Shown: piece by piece, positions 21,767 to 30,551 of the stretch
How positions within the stretch are numbered: the first letter of the stretch is position 1
How the letters are laid out: each line of letters opens with the position of its first letter
Assembly: GCA_946186375.1 (NCBI GenBank)
Contig: CAMHMZ010000012.1
Location: 1 to 58,627, forward strand
Length of the DNA stretch: 58,627 nt
Direction of reading: 5' to 3'
Origin: an uncultured Clostridia bacterium
Lineage (GTDB): Bacteria > Bacillota > Clostridia > Oscillospirales > Oscillospiraceae
Position numbers and translations under genes: made by a program
The notes under the pieces: generated by a model
What the model was told of the DNA's origin: nothing
Databases searched by the model: none
Seen by the model: the letters and a program-made list of their open reading frames with translations, nothing else

Positions 21767-23050
21767 ATGGCAAGCTCTTTTGTTGATAAGGTTTCCATCA
21801 CGGTCCGCGCCGGAGACGGCGGAGCCGGGGCGGTGGCCTTCCACCGCGAAAAGTATATTGCGGCAGGCGGTCCCGACGGCGGCGACGGCGGCCGCGGCGG
21901 CAACATCGTCTTCCGTGTGGACGACAATATGTCGACGCTGATGGACTTTCGCTATAAGCGGAAATATACGGCCGGAAACGGCCAGCCGGGGCAGGGGAAA
22001 CGCTGCTATGGCAAGGATGGGGAGACGCTGATCATCCGCGTGCCCCGCGGCACCGTGATCCGCGACCGCGCCAGCGGCGCCGTCATGCACGATATGTCCA
22101 CGGGCGAAGACTGGATCGCGGCGCGCGGCGGGCGCGGCGGCTGGGGCAATATGCACTTTGCCACGCCGACCAGACAGGTGCCGCGCTTTGCCAAGCCCGG
22201 CCTCCCCGGCGAGAGCCTTGAGCTCACGCTGGAACTGAAGCTCCTGGCGGATGTGGGCCTTGTGGGTTTTCCAAACGTGGGGAAGTCTACGCTGCTGTCC
22301 GTCGTGAGCAAGGCGCACCCGAAGATCGCCAACTATCATTTCACCACGCTCTATCCGAACCTTGGCGTCGTATACGTCGACGAGGGCTCGTCCTTCGTGA
22401 TGGCGGATATCCCAGGCATCATTGAGGGCGCGTCGGACGGAGCCGGACTCGGGCATGACTTCCTGCGGCATATTGACCGCTGCCGTCTGCTCGTACATCT
22501 GATCGACGTCTCCGGAAGCGAGGGACGCGACCCGGTGGAGGATTTCGACGCCATCTGCGCCGAGCTTCGGGAATACAGCCCGGAGCTTGCCGAGAGGCCG
22601 CAGCTCGTTGTCGGCAACAAGTGCGACCTGCTGGGTGAGGAGAGAGAAAATGTCGACCGGCTGCGTGAGCACGTGGAAGCCTTGGGCTATGAGTTCTTCG
22701 AACTCAGCGCCGCGGCGCACATGGGCACGCGGGAGCTCGTCAAGGCCTGCGCCGCGCGGCTCAAGGAGCTGCCGCCCGTCCCTGCCTTCGAGGCGGATTA
22801 CGTGCCCCCAGAGCCCGAGATCGAGAGCGCGGAGGAGCTGAGCATCGAGCATTTCGACGATCTCTGGGTTGTGGAGGGCCCCTGGCTGCAGCGCCTTGTG
22901 GCTACCGTCAACTTCTCGGACTACGAGAGCCGGATGTTCTTTGACCGCGTGCTGAGAGAGGCCGGGGTCTTTGAACGCATGGAGGCCATGGGCGTACAGG
23001 ACGGCGACACCGTCAGCATGTACGATCTGATGTTTGAGTACAAATCATAA
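21767..23050 (+). CDS. obg: Obg/CgtA GTPase
   Basis: This 427-aa GTPase acts in 50S assembly and stress or sporulation control. The Gly-rich Obg domain fills residues 1-158 (DKVSITVRAGDGGAGAVAFHREK, then GGPDGGDGGRGGN). The G domain has G1 GFPNVGKST (about 167), G3 DIPGIIEGA and G4 NKCDLL. A C-terminal OCT domain of about 90 residues follows. ATG at 21767 follows CTGGAGGTGACGT. The order L21-L27-Obg is classical. Confidence 0.97.
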   Translation: MASSFVDKVSITVRAGDGGAGAVAFHREKYIAAGGPDGGDGGRGGNIVFRVDDNMSTLMDFRYKRKYTAGNGQPGQGKRCYGKDGETLIIRVPRGTVIRDRASGAVMHDMSTGEDWIAARGGRGGWGNMHFATPTRQVPRFAKPGLPGESLELTLELKLLADVGLVGFPNVGKSTLLSVVSKAHPKIANYHFTTLYPNLGVVYVDEGSSFVMADIPGIIEGASDGAGLGHDFLRHIDRCRLLVHLIDVSGSEGRDPVEDFDAICAELREYSPELAERPQLVVGNKCDLLGEERENVDRLREHVEALGYEFFELSAAAHMGTRELVKACAARLKELPPVPAFEADYVPPEPEIESAEELSIEHFDDLWVVEGPWLQRLVATVNFSDYESRMFFDRVLREAGVFERMEAMGVQDGDTVSMYDLMFEYKS

Positions 23051-23059
23051 GTTTTCTGA

Positions 23060-23106
23060 AGACTGCCCGGGAGAAAGACGTCGTTTCTTTACTTTTCGGG
23101 CAGTCT
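23060..23106 (+). terminator. Hairpin after obg
   Basis: AGACTGCCCG/CGGGCAGTCT encloses an inner AGAAA/TTTCT stem. No T-run follows, so function as a terminator is uncertain. Confidence 0.4.
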
Positions 23107-23150
23107 GTGATAACATGATGCCATATTTTTCTATGGGAGGGATGAGAACC

Positions 23151-24482
23151 ATGCGTCAGGCAGTTCAGTTCCCTCCTGCCTTTTTACGGCGCCTCGCCGT
23201 GGTCCTGCTGACGGCCATGCTTTTTTCGCTCGCCGGATGCCTGGGCGTGCCGGGCACGCAGGATGGGCAGGAGACGCAGAAGGAGACAGCGCCGCCGCAG
23301 GAGATCCTGGTCGAACCGGAGGAGCCTGCGCTTGAAGTCGGAGCCGAGCCCGCACCCGAGGAGACGCCGACGGGCCTGGACGCCTCCCTGTACGACGAAT
23401 TCGTCGCCTCACGCATGAATGAGTCGCAGGCGGCGATCTATTGCTATACAGAACCTCTGGCTTCACAGGACTACCTCATGCGGGACGAGTATGGTCGGCC
23501 TCTCAGCCTGAAGAACGGCACGGTCGTCCTGCGGCTGGAGGAGCAGGGCCCCATGATGCGCGTGCTTTGGGAAAGCAGACAGGTCTGGGTGCTGTCCTGG
23601 TATCTGACAGCGCGGGATCCCGAACTTGAAAATGAACGCTTTGAGGCAAGACTCGAGGAGCTTTGCGCACAGCCTGGCTTCGAGCGTTTTGATGAGCCGG
23701 ATACCTGCTATACCACCGCCTCCGGCCTTAACTGCCGCGAAATGCCGAATGTGAACGCCATGAGCTATGACGTCGCCATCATGGGTACGCAGGTGACGGC
23801 CTACGGCCGGATCGGAGATTTCTGCCTGGTTCGGCTGCCGAACGGGCGGCTGTGCTACTGCTCGCTCAATTATGTGGCAAGCAACGTCCTGTGCGTCAAG
23901 TGCCCCGGCGCAGTGGACCTGCGTGCGCTGATGCCGCGGGCCCAGTTCGAGCTGCTCTTTGCCTCGGCCAACAATATCACGGGGCAGGCGCTCTATCCCG
24001 CATTCCCGCTTCTGGAGGAGCACACGGCCAGCCTCCTGTACGAGGCCTATCAGCGCTTCCTTGAGGACGGATATCTGCTGAAGATCTATGACGCCTACCG
24101 TCCGCTGAGCGCTCAGTTTGCGCTCTATGAAATCGTTCAGGACTCGCGCTTTATTGCAGACCCGAACAACTGGGGCTCCTGGCATCAGCGCGGGCGGGCC
24201 GTCGATATTTCTTTAGTCGATCTGGAAACCGGCGAAGAGCTGGAGATGCCGACGCCGATGCACACTTTTGACATGTCTGCCTCCCGCACACGCAGTTCCC
24301 GTTGGACAGAAGAGGCAAGGAAGAACGTAAAATACATGACCGACGTCATGCAGAGCTTCGGATTTGGCATCATTGACACGGAGTGGTGGCATTTTGAATA
24401 CACCGCGCAGGGCTATATGATGCCGGTCGAACTCGATTACAACTCGCTCGAGGTCTGCGAACTGGCAGACTATTTCCTGTGA
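23151..24482 (+). CDS. VanX/M15-type D-Ala-D-Ala dipeptidase lipoprotein with an SH3-like domain
   Basis: The protein has 443 aa. ATG at 23151 is chosen for GGGAGG 10 nt upstream. A lipoprotein signal ends in LFSLAGC (Cys at about 26), followed by a Glu/Pro-rich linker. A small SH3-like domain lies around residues 185-240 (GLNCREMPNV...GDFCLVRLPNG). The C-terminal peptidase M15 domain has the zinc motif SWHQRGRAVDIS and EWWHFEY, as in VanX/DdpX. The enzyme would cleave D-Ala-D-Ala or related peptidoglycan stems outside the membrane. The SH3-like part probably binds cell wall. There is no van regulatory system nearby, so housekeeping wall metabolism is likelier than glycopeptide resistance. 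Confidence 0.87.
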   Translation: MRQAVQFPPAFLRRLAVVLLTAMLFSLAGCLGVPGTQDGQETQKETAPPQEILVEPEEPALEVGAEPAPEETPTGLDASLYDEFVASRMNESQAAIYCYTEPLASQDYLMRDEYGRPLSLKNGTVVLRLEEQGPMMRVLWESRQVWVLSWYLTARDPELENERFEARLEELCAQPGFERFDEPDTCYTTASGLNCREMPNVNAMSYDVAIMGTQVTAYGRIGDFCLVRLPNGRLCYCSLNYVASNVLCVKCPGAVDLRALMPRAQFELLFASANNITGQALYPAFPLLEEHTASLLYEAYQRFLEDGYLLKIYDAYRPLSAQFALYEIVQDSRFIADPNNWGSWHQRGRAVDISLVDLETGEELEMPTPMHTFDMSASRTRSSRWTEEARKNVKYMTDVMQSFGFGIIDTEWWHFEYTAQGYMMPVELDYNSLEVCELADYFL

Positions 24483-24563
24483 ACGGACAGAAACTGATCC
24501 TCCCACCGCCCGGTCAAAGGGGCAGGGGTAATAAAACCATCACCGAACTCTGGAGGAACTGAC

Positions 24564-25985
24564 GTGGTCTTCAGCTCGCCGATCTTTCTGTTTTTGTTCT
24601 TTCCGCTGGTTCTGATCCTGCACAGTCTGCTGCACGGGATTAAGGGAAAGAATATTCTGCTTGCGGTTTCAAGCCTTGTGTTTTACGCGTTTGGTCAGCT
24701 CGCCTATCTGCCGCTGTTTTTTGCTTCTGTCGTCGTGAACTACTTTGCGGGGCGACTGCTGATGCATGACGTCAAACGACGGAAGTTCATCCTGACCTGT
24801 GCGGCGCTTATCAATCTCGGCGTACTCTGCTTTTTCAAATATACGGACTTTTTCCTGCAGGAGCTGGGGCGAGTCGGAGCGCTGAGCGCCGAGCCGCTGG
24901 GGATCGTCCTTCCCATCGGTATTTCTTTTTTTACGTTTCAAGGCCTCTCCTATGTGATCGACGTCTACCGGGATCCCGCCTCCGGTACCAGAGACTTTCT
25001 GAAGCTGCTGCTGTATATCTCCTTCTTCCCGCAGCTGATCGCCGGGCCGATCATCAAGTATCACGACGTCGCGCAGCAGATCGACGAGCGATGCGCGACG
25101 GCGCCGGATATGGCCGCCGGTCTGCGCCGCTTTTGTGTCGGTCTCGGGAAAAAAGTCCTCATTGCCAACACGGTCGGCTATGCCGTGGATACGATCTTCA
25201 GCCGCCCCGACGTGGCCGGGGACTGGCGACTCGCGTGGCTGGCCGGGATCTGCTATCTCTTTCAGATCTACTATGATTTCAGCGGCTACAGCGATATGGC
25301 CATCGGCATGGGCCGTGCCTTTGGCTTTCAGTTCCGCGAAAACTTCCTGCATCCCTATGCCGCCGTCTCTATCCGCGATTTCTGGCGGCGCTGGCATGTG
25401 TCGCTCTCCTCGTGGTTCCGTGAGTATCTGTACATCCCTCTGGGCGGCAACCGGAAGGGAAAGGTGCGCACGGCACTCAACAAGCTGATCGTGTTTTTCT
25501 GCACCGGCATCTGGCACGGCGCGAACTGGACCTTCCTCTTCTGGGGCCTCGGCCACGGATTGCTGGCCAGCCTTGAGGGAGCGGGGATCCTCCCGGCCGA
25601 TCGCCTGGGAAAGAAACCGCTTGGCAGACTGTTCTGCCGCGCCTATACGCTGCTGGCCGTGCTGCTCCTGTTTGTCATGTTCCGGGCCGACAGCCTCGCA
25701 TCCGGCTTCGCGATGATCGGAGCGATGTTTGCAGGCCATACGGCGGTTGACGCAAGCTTCTGGCTTGGCAGCCTTCTGACGCCGCTGCTGCTTCTGACGC
25801 TTGCCGCTGCGATCCTCTTCGCGGGAGAGTGGCCGGAAAAGCTCGTTGGCTCGCTCAAAGGAGGCCGCCTCTCCGAGCGCGCGTATGAGGCGCTGGGCTC
25901 CGTCCTCTGTCTGGGGCTGTACATCCTTTCGGCGATGAGCATTGCCGGAGGCAGCTTCAACCCCTTTATTTATTTCCAGTTCTGA
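24564..25985 (+). CDS. MBOAT family O-acyltransferase (AlgI/DltB-like)
   Basis: The 473-aa multi-pass protein starts with GTG at 24564 after TGGAGGAACTGAC. The opening VFSSPIFLFLFFPLVLILH is the typical AlgI start. The MBOAT core PIGISFFTFQGLSYVIDVYR, YYDFSGYSDMAIGMGRAFGF, NFLHPYAAVSIRDFWRRWH and the catalytic His region FCTGIWHGANWTFLFWG are all present. It would move acyl groups across the membrane to a polysaccharide with the DHHW protein encoded 11 bp downstream. The acceptor glycan is unknown. Confidence 0.93.
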   Translation: MVFSSPIFLFLFFPLVLILHSLLHGIKGKNILLAVSSLVFYAFGQLAYLPLFFASVVVNYFAGRLLMHDVKRRKFILTCAALINLGVLCFFKYTDFFLQELGRVGALSAEPLGIVLPIGISFFTFQGLSYVIDVYRDPASGTRDFLKLLLYISFFPQLIAGPIIKYHDVAQQIDERCATAPDMAAGLRRFCVGLGKKVLIANTVGYAVDTIFSRPDVAGDWRLAWLAGICYLFQIYYDFSGYSDMAIGMGRAFGFQFRENFLHPYAAVSIRDFWRRWHVSLSSWFREYLYIPLGGNRKGKVRTALNKLIVFFCTGIWHGANWTFLFWGLGHGLLASLEGAGILPADRLGKKPLGRLFCRAYTLLAVLLLFVMFRADSLASGFAMIGAMFAGHTAVDASFWLGSLLTPLLLLTLAAAILFAGEWPEKLVGSLKGGRLSERAYEALGSVLCLGLYILSAMSIAGGSFNPFIYFQF

Positions 25986-25996
25986 AAGGAGCAGAG

Positions 25997-27355
25997 ATGA
26001 AGAAAAATAGCATTTCGATCGTCTTTATTCTCCTCCTGATGACTGCGTCGCTGATCCCCTCGGTGGGCCTGCTGCTGTTCGGAGCGGGAGAGAGCTCCGG
26101 CAACGAAAAAAAGGCGGAGCTCCCCGCACTTGTGAAAGACGGTAGCCTCAACATCGGCGTTCTGGATGAGTACAAAGAATATATTGCGCAGAATTTCTTC
26201 CTCCGGGAGGAAGCGGTGACCGGCTGGGCCAGGCTCAGCGCCGGGCTTGGACAGGCCTCCAACGATCAGCTGACCCTCGGGGCGGACGGCTGGCTCTATT
26301 ATCGGGAGACGCTGGACGATTATCGGGGCATAGGCCTTCCGGAAGATCAGCTCCTTGAGATCGCGCGAAACCTGTCTCTGGCGCAGCAGAGCGCGGCGCA
26401 GCACGGCGCTTCGTTCCTGTTTGCCGTCGCGCCCAATAAGATCAGTCTATATGACGGCGAAGCCCCGGCCTATCTGATCAACGCTCACGACAGCTCCAAC
26501 GCCGCGCGCCTGCAGCCGCTGCTCGATAAAGCCGGCGTCGGGACAGTCGATCTTTTCGACACCTTCTCGAAAGAGGAGGAGACCCTTTATTACCGGACGG
26601 ACTCCCATTGGACGGTCAAGGGCGCGGCCCTCGGCGCGGATACAGTCATGGCTGCCTTCGGCAGACCCACGCAGTATTTTTCGCAGGACTTTTCCGTACC
26701 GGGCACGCACAGGGGAGACCTGTACGATATGCTCTACCCGCGCGGAAGGCTGGAAGAGGAGGAGCCGCTTTCTTCTCGGGTCTTCTCCTATAATACCCTG
26801 GGCAACGCCCGCGGCGGCGAGGCTGTGACAATCCGCACCGCGAATGACAGCGCAGACGGGAAGCTCTTCTGCCTGCGCGATTCCTTCGGGAACGCCCTCT
26901 ATCCTTATCTGGCGGAGAGCTTTGGCTCCGCGACCTTCAGCCGCTCCGACCGCTATGATCTGCTGCGCAGCGAGGCGCAGGAGGCCGATTTTGTTCTCTT
27001 TGAGATCGTGGAGAGAAATATCGACTGGCTCTGGGAAAAGCCCATGCTGTTTCCGGCTCTGTCTCGACCTGTTCCGGCTGCGGAGCAGAGCGAGCTGAAG
27101 CTGAAGGCTTCCGCGGAGGTTTATGACGAAACGGCACAGATCGTTACCGTTGAGCTTCCCACCGCCCTGCGCACGCCGGGCTCGCCGGTTTACCTTGTTG
27201 CCGATGGCCAGGCTTATGAGAGCCCTGTCAACGCCGACCCGGCCTCTGAGGAAAGCGTCAGGCTTACAGCCTGCGTCCCGCAAGAGGCGGAGGTGATGGG
27301 CCTGATCGTCGAGCTCGACGGCCGCACGGTCTTCTATCCCAGCACGGTGGAATGA
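25997..27355 (+). CDS. DHHW/AlgX-like SGNH-type acetylation partner protein
   Basis: The 452-aa protein has one N-terminal membrane anchor (about residues 7-27) and a large extracytoplasmic domain. It shows the AlgJ/AlgX/DHHW-type features VLDEYKEYIAQNFFLREE, ADGWLYY, FAVAPNKISLYDGEAP, YYRTDSHWTVKGA (the H-W motif, about residue 200) and LRDSFGNALYPYLAESF. Together with the MBOAT protein it forms a two-gene O-acetylation module. ATG at 25997 follows AAAGGAGCAGAG. A C-terminal beta-rich extension (about 365-452) looks like a binding domain. Confidence 0.88.
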   Translation: MKKNSISIVFILLLMTASLIPSVGLLLFGAGESSGNEKKAELPALVKDGSLNIGVLDEYKEYIAQNFFLREEAVTGWARLSAGLGQASNDQLTLGADGWLYYRETLDDYRGIGLPEDQLLEIARNLSLAQQSAAQHGASFLFAVAPNKISLYDGEAPAYLINAHDSSNAARLQPLLDKAGVGTVDLFDTFSKEEETLYYRTDSHWTVKGAALGADTVMAAFGRPTQYFSQDFSVPGTHRGDLYDMLYPRGRLEEEEPLSSRVFSYNTLGNARGGEAVTIRTANDSADGKLFCLRDSFGNALYPYLAESFGSATFSRSDRYDLLRSEAQEADFVLFEIVERNIDWLWEKPMLFPALSRPVPAAEQSELKLKASAEVYDETAQIVTVELPTALRTPGSPVYLVADGQAYESPVNADPASEESVRLTACVPQEAEVMGLIVELDGRTVFYPSTVE

Positions 27356-27396
27356 AACATGCACATGAAAATATTGTCTTTTTGATCGATGCATAT

Positions 27397-27502
27397 CTTC
27401 TTTTCTTCGGCAAAAGATAAGCTCGGGCTGAAAAAGCTGCGGCGCTGCGGACGCAAGGCGCCTGGAGCGGCACAGCTTGCAGGCTTAATCGAAGAAAAGG
27501 AG
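27397..27502 (+). promoter_or_regulatory. SASP 5' leader able to sequester its Shine-Dalgarno
   Basis: CTTCTTTTCTTCG (27397-27409) is complementary over 13 positions (one U-G pair) to CGAAGAAAAGGAG (27490-27502). The latter includes the AAGGAG ribosome site of the SASP gene. The 80 nt between them are GC-rich with further stems (for example GGCGC/GCGCC). No known riboswitch is recognised. Confidence 0.55.
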
Positions 27503-27511
27503 AAACCAGCT

Positions 27512-27712
27512 ATGTCTACCAAGAACAGCAATCATCTCGTTAACCCCGCCGCCCGCGAGGCCATGGACAAGTTCAAGATGGAGGCCGCTTCCGAAGTCGG
27601 CGTCAACCTCAAGAACGGTTACAACGGCGAGCTGACCAGCCGCCAGGCCGGCTCCATCGGCGGCCAGATGGTCAAAAAGATGATCGAGTCCTACGAGAAC
27701 GGCATGAAGTAA
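27512..27712 (+). CDS. Small acid-soluble spore protein, alpha/beta type
   Basis: The 66-aa DNA-binding spore protein has the conserved NPAAREAMDKFKMEAASEVG and LTSRQAGSIGGQMVKKMIE segments. It coats forespore DNA and is degraded at germination; the GPR cleavage region with the conserved Glu lies in MEAASEVG. ATG at 27512 has AAGGAG nine bases upstream. The 154-bp upstream gap holds the structured leader and no clear sigma-G promoter. A terminator follows. Confidence 0.95.
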   Translation: MSTKNSNHLVNPAAREAMDKFKMEAASEVGVNLKNGYNGELTSRQAGSIGGQMVKKMIESYENGMK

Positions 27713-27733
27713 GCTCTCAAAGGGCAGGAAGCT

Positions 27734-27766
27734 GCGGGAAAGCAAGTCTTTCCCGCAGTTTTCTTA
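27734..27766 (+). terminator. SASP gene terminator
   Basis: CTGCGGGAAAG/CTTTCCCGCAG is followed by TTTTC. Confidence 0.9.
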
Positions 27767-27853
27767 TTCTCGCATTTCAGATGCCGCCTCGCACAGCAAA
27801 ACGGAAGACATAGGAAAAATGAAGCTTTGCAGCGACATTCTTTTCAAAAATGG

Positions 27854-27903
27854 TTGACATATCACGGCAAAATGTCTTATCATATCTTATCACAGATATG
27901 ATA
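27854..27903 (+). promoter_or_regulatory. Promoter with overlapping operator-like inverted repeat
   Basis: TTGACA (27854-27859), an 18-bp spacer and TATCAT (27878-27883). A perfect 9-bp inverted repeat, TATCATATC (27878-27886) and GATATGATA (27895-27903), covers the -10 and the start site. It is well placed for repression, probably by the TetR-type regulator encoded at the end of the operon (inference). Confidence 0.72.
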
Positions 27904-27935
27904 GCGCCGATGCGCAGAACGAAGGAGTGAACAGC

Positions 27936-29963
27936 ATGGGTAAGCATGAAGCCCCCAAGAGCGTTGCAAGACATATTGAGCCGGAGAAAAAAGGAAGAAG
28001 TCACCAGAGAAGCCGCAGTTCAGCTCCTTCCTTTGCACTTCCTGACCTGAGCGGTGTGGCGGACAAACTGAAAAGCGCTGTCAAGCGTTCCGGTCGGACT
28101 GTTGAGGAGCCGCGGCGCCGCGAGGAGCATGTTTACGAATTTACCATGCAGAATGTTCTGACCGTCGCGGTGGGCTCACTGCTCTTCTTTATCGCGTCTT
28201 TACTGCCCACCTACGGCTGGCTGAGGCTGCTGATCTACTTTGTTCCGTACCTGCTTCTGGGGCTGGAGGTCTTCCGCGACGCGCTGGGTGAGCTTTTAAG
28301 CAAGGACTACTTCGGCAGAAATCTGATCCTTACGCTCGGCACGATCGCCTGCTTTGCCATTGGACAGTGGCAGAGCGCCGTGTTCGTGATGCTGCTCTAC
28401 CGCGCAGCGCTGATGGCCGAGGCTTATGTCCGCTCTGTCAGAAAGGCGGAGGAACCGCAGCTTCGCATCCCGCTGCCCGCCACCGCTCGCGTGGAGACGG
28501 GCGCCGGTCTGACCGACAGCGAACTGGCTGCGGTCGCCACGGGGAGCATCGTCGTTGTGGAACCGGGAGAGATCATCCCCTTTGATGGAATCGTGGCCGA
28601 CGGGATCTCCGGTGTGGACGTCTCGCCGCTCGTGGGTGCGAGCGAAGAGCGAAGCGTTGCTGCCGGCAGCACGGTCTTTGCCGGAAGCATCAACAAAACG
28701 AATACCCTGCGCATCCAGGTAACGGATGAGGATACGGCCTGTCTGGCCGCTGCCGCTTCACGCATGGCGCAGCAGGCTGCAGATACGCTGCCGCGCTCCG
28801 GACAGCCGCTGCGTTACGCGGCGCGGGTCCTGCCCGCGGTTTTCACGGTTTTCGCCGTGATCGCCGGCGTCGTCGTTCCGGTCTTCAGCGGCGAGTGGGC
28901 CAAGTGGCTCTATCGCGGCGCACTTCTTCTCTGTGTGGGAGGAAGCGGCTCACTGCTGCTGTCGCTTTCTCTGTCCTGCTATAACGCCGTTTTCCGCTCG
29001 GCTGAGGAAGGTGCTTATTTCCGCTCCGTTGACGCACTGGATGCCCTGTCCCGCGCAGAGACCATGGTTTTTTCCAAGACCGGAACAGTCACAGAAGGCC
29101 ATTATACGGTCGAGGCTGTCTATCCCGAGCGTTACAGTGAGAAAGATCTTCTCACCATTGCCGCGCTGGCTGAGTGCCAGTCCATGCACCCGATCGCGCA
29201 GGCGCTGCGCGAGGCCTGCGGCATCGGCATCCACCATCGCGAGGATATCCACATCGTGGAAGAGATCCCCGGCCGCGGCGTCAGCACGCTCTTCTCCGGG
29301 CGCAGCGTCTATGTCGGCAACGCAGCGCTCCTGATGGATCACGGCGTCACCTTTGCCGTTCCCTCCAGAACCGGAACGGTGATCCACGTGGCGGTGGATG
29401 GCGCCTATGCTGGGCACATCGTGCTGACGGATAAGGTGCGCGACGGCGCCTTTGACGCGGTGGAGGAGCTGCGTGTCCGCGGCATCCGCTCCACGGTCAT
29501 GCTTACGGGTGATATGCGCTCCATGGCGCGCCCGGTGGCGTCCTCTCTGAACTTTGATCTTGTCAAGTGCGAGCTTTCGCCTGAGGCGAAGATCTCCGCA
29601 CTCGAATATCTGCAGGCCTCCAAGGGAAGCCAGGCGGCCATCGCAGCCGTCAGCTGCAAGACCTCCGAAGCCGAGCTTCTGTCCCGTGCGGACGTGGGGA
29701 TCCTCTTCGCGGCACTGGAGGAGCACCGGCCGCTCGACGCGGCGGATATCACGATCCTTGACCGAGATATCTCCCGCCTGCCTTCGCTCTATGCGATCGC
29801 CTCTGGCATGTCGGGCCATATGCGGGAGAGCATCATCGGCTTCTTCGCTATCAAGGCTTTGATCCTGGTCCTCGGCTTTTTTGGCGTGCTGAGCATCTGG
29901 GCTGCGGCGCTTCTGGATCTGATCGCGACGGTCGCTGTCCTCTTCAACGCCTTCAGAAGGTGA
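27936..29963 (+). CDS. Catalytically dead P-type ATPase paralogue (pseudo-P1B ATPase)
   Basis: The 675-aa protein aligns with P1B heavy-metal ATPases over its full length, with about six to eight membrane segments, actuator, P- and N-domains. Every catalytic motif is altered. The DKTGT Asp is Ser380 (codon TCC, FSKTGTVTEG). TGES is VGAS with Ala235 for the Glu. The CPC ion motif reads GSG. The GDGxND motif is SCKTSEAE. The N-domain HP (SMHPIAQAL) and TGD (LTGDMRSMA) remain. The N-terminus is a 90-residue basic/polar region without CxxC metal-binding domains. ATG at 27936 follows GAAGGAGTGAACAGC. It cannot form a phosphoenzyme, so a scaffold, sensor or nucleotide-binding role is likelier than transport. 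It is followed by a HAD phosphatase and a TetR regulator. Confidence 0.85.
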   Translation: MGKHEAPKSVARHIEPEKKGRSHQRSRSSAPSFALPDLSGVADKLKSAVKRSGRTVEEPRRREEHVYEFTMQNVLTVAVGSLLFFIASLLPTYGWLRLLIYFVPYLLLGLEVFRDALGELLSKDYFGRNLILTLGTIACFAIGQWQSAVFVMLLYRAALMAEAYVRSVRKAEEPQLRIPLPATARVETGAGLTDSELAAVATGSIVVVEPGEIIPFDGIVADGISGVDVSPLVGASEERSVAAGSTVFAGSINKTNTLRIQVTDEDTACLAAAASRMAQQAADTLPRSGQPLRYAARVLPAVFTVFAVIAGVVVPVFSGEWAKWLYRGALLLCVGGSGSLLLSLSLSCYNAVFRSAEEGAYFRSVDALDALSRAETMVFSKTGTVTEGHYTVEAVYPERYSEKDLLTIAALAECQSMHPIAQALREACGIGIHHREDIHIVEEIPGRGVSTLFSGRSVYVGNAALLMDHGVTFAVPSRTGTVIHVAVDGAYAGHIVLTDKVRDGAFDAVEELRVRGIRSTVMLTGDMRSMARPVASSLNFDLVKCELSPEAKISALEYLQASKGSQAAIAAVSCKTSEAELLSRADVGILFAALEEHRPLDAADITILDRDISRLPSLYAIASGMSGHMRESIIGFFAIKALILVLGFFGVLSIWAAALLDLIATVAVLFNAFRR

Positions 29964-29973
29964 AGGCAACGCT

Positions 29974-30549
29974 GTGAACACTTACGATTTTGACCAGACG
30001 ATCTATCGCCGTGACAGCTCCGTTGATTTTTATCTCTATTGTCTGCGCCGCTTTCCGCACCTGGTGTTACCCACGATCCCCAAAAGCCTTGTCGCTGCTC
30101 TGGCATACAAGAGAGGAAAGACGGATACCAAGCGCCTGAAGGAGCAGCTTTTCTCCTTCCTGCCCGGCCTTGATGCCGAGGCGGAGGCAGAGCGCTTCTG
30201 GCAGACGCACGAAAGCGGGATCGGGCGCTGGTATCTGGAGCAAAAGCAGGACGACGATCTCATCCTTTCCGCATCTCCGGAGTTTTTGCTCCGGCCGATC
30301 GCCAGGCGCTTAGGCGCGGCTCTGATCGCGACCCCCATGGATCCCGCGACCGGGAAGATCCTCGGCAAAAACTGCCACGATGCCGAAAAGGTCCGCCGCT
30401 TCTATGAGGCCTATCCCGGCGCACACACGGAGCGCTTCTATTCCGACTCTCTCTCGGATACACCCATGGCACGCCTGGCGGACGAGGCTTTCCTTGTAAA
30501 AAATGCCAAACCGGGCCCCTGGCCGAACAGGGGAGAACAGGAGACATAA
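29974..30549 (+). CDS. HAD family phosphatase (subclass IB, SerB-like)
   Basis: The 191-aa protein starts with GTG at 29974 (MNTYDFDQTIY). All four HAD motifs are present: DFDQT with nucleophile and acid Asp (residues 5-9), the Ser motif ILSASPEF, a Lys in CHDAEKVRR and the acidic SDSLSDTPM. The length and cap fit HAD-IB enzymes. It begins 10 bp after the pseudo-ATPase and ends 2 bp before the TetR gene, so the three are one operon. The substrate is unknown. Unlike the ATPase, its catalytic Asp is intact. Confidence 0.85.
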   Translation: MNTYDFDQTIYRRDSSVDFYLYCLRRFPHLVLPTIPKSLVAALAYKRGKTDTKRLKEQLFSFLPGLDAEAEAERFWQTHESGIGRWYLEQKQDDDLILSASPEFLLRPIARRLGAALIATPMDPATGKILGKNCHDAEKVRRFYEAYPGAHTERFYSDSLSDTPMARLADEAFLVKNAKPGPWPNRGEQET

Positions 30550-30551
30550 GC

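Noticed and set aside
23151..24482. Vancomycin resistance locus
   Set aside because: Only a VanX-like peptidase domain is present; there is no D-lactate ligase, VanH, or VanRS pair nearby.
27397..27502. Cyclic-di-GMP (GEMM) riboswitch in the SASP leader
   Set aside because: GGACGCAAGGC resembles part of the motif, but the GGCAAACC core and the tetraloop receptor are missing.
29070..29090. Sequencing error turning DKTGT into SKTGT in the P-type ATPase
   Set aside because: GAC to TCC needs two base changes, and three other catalytic motifs are changed as well in an intact frame.
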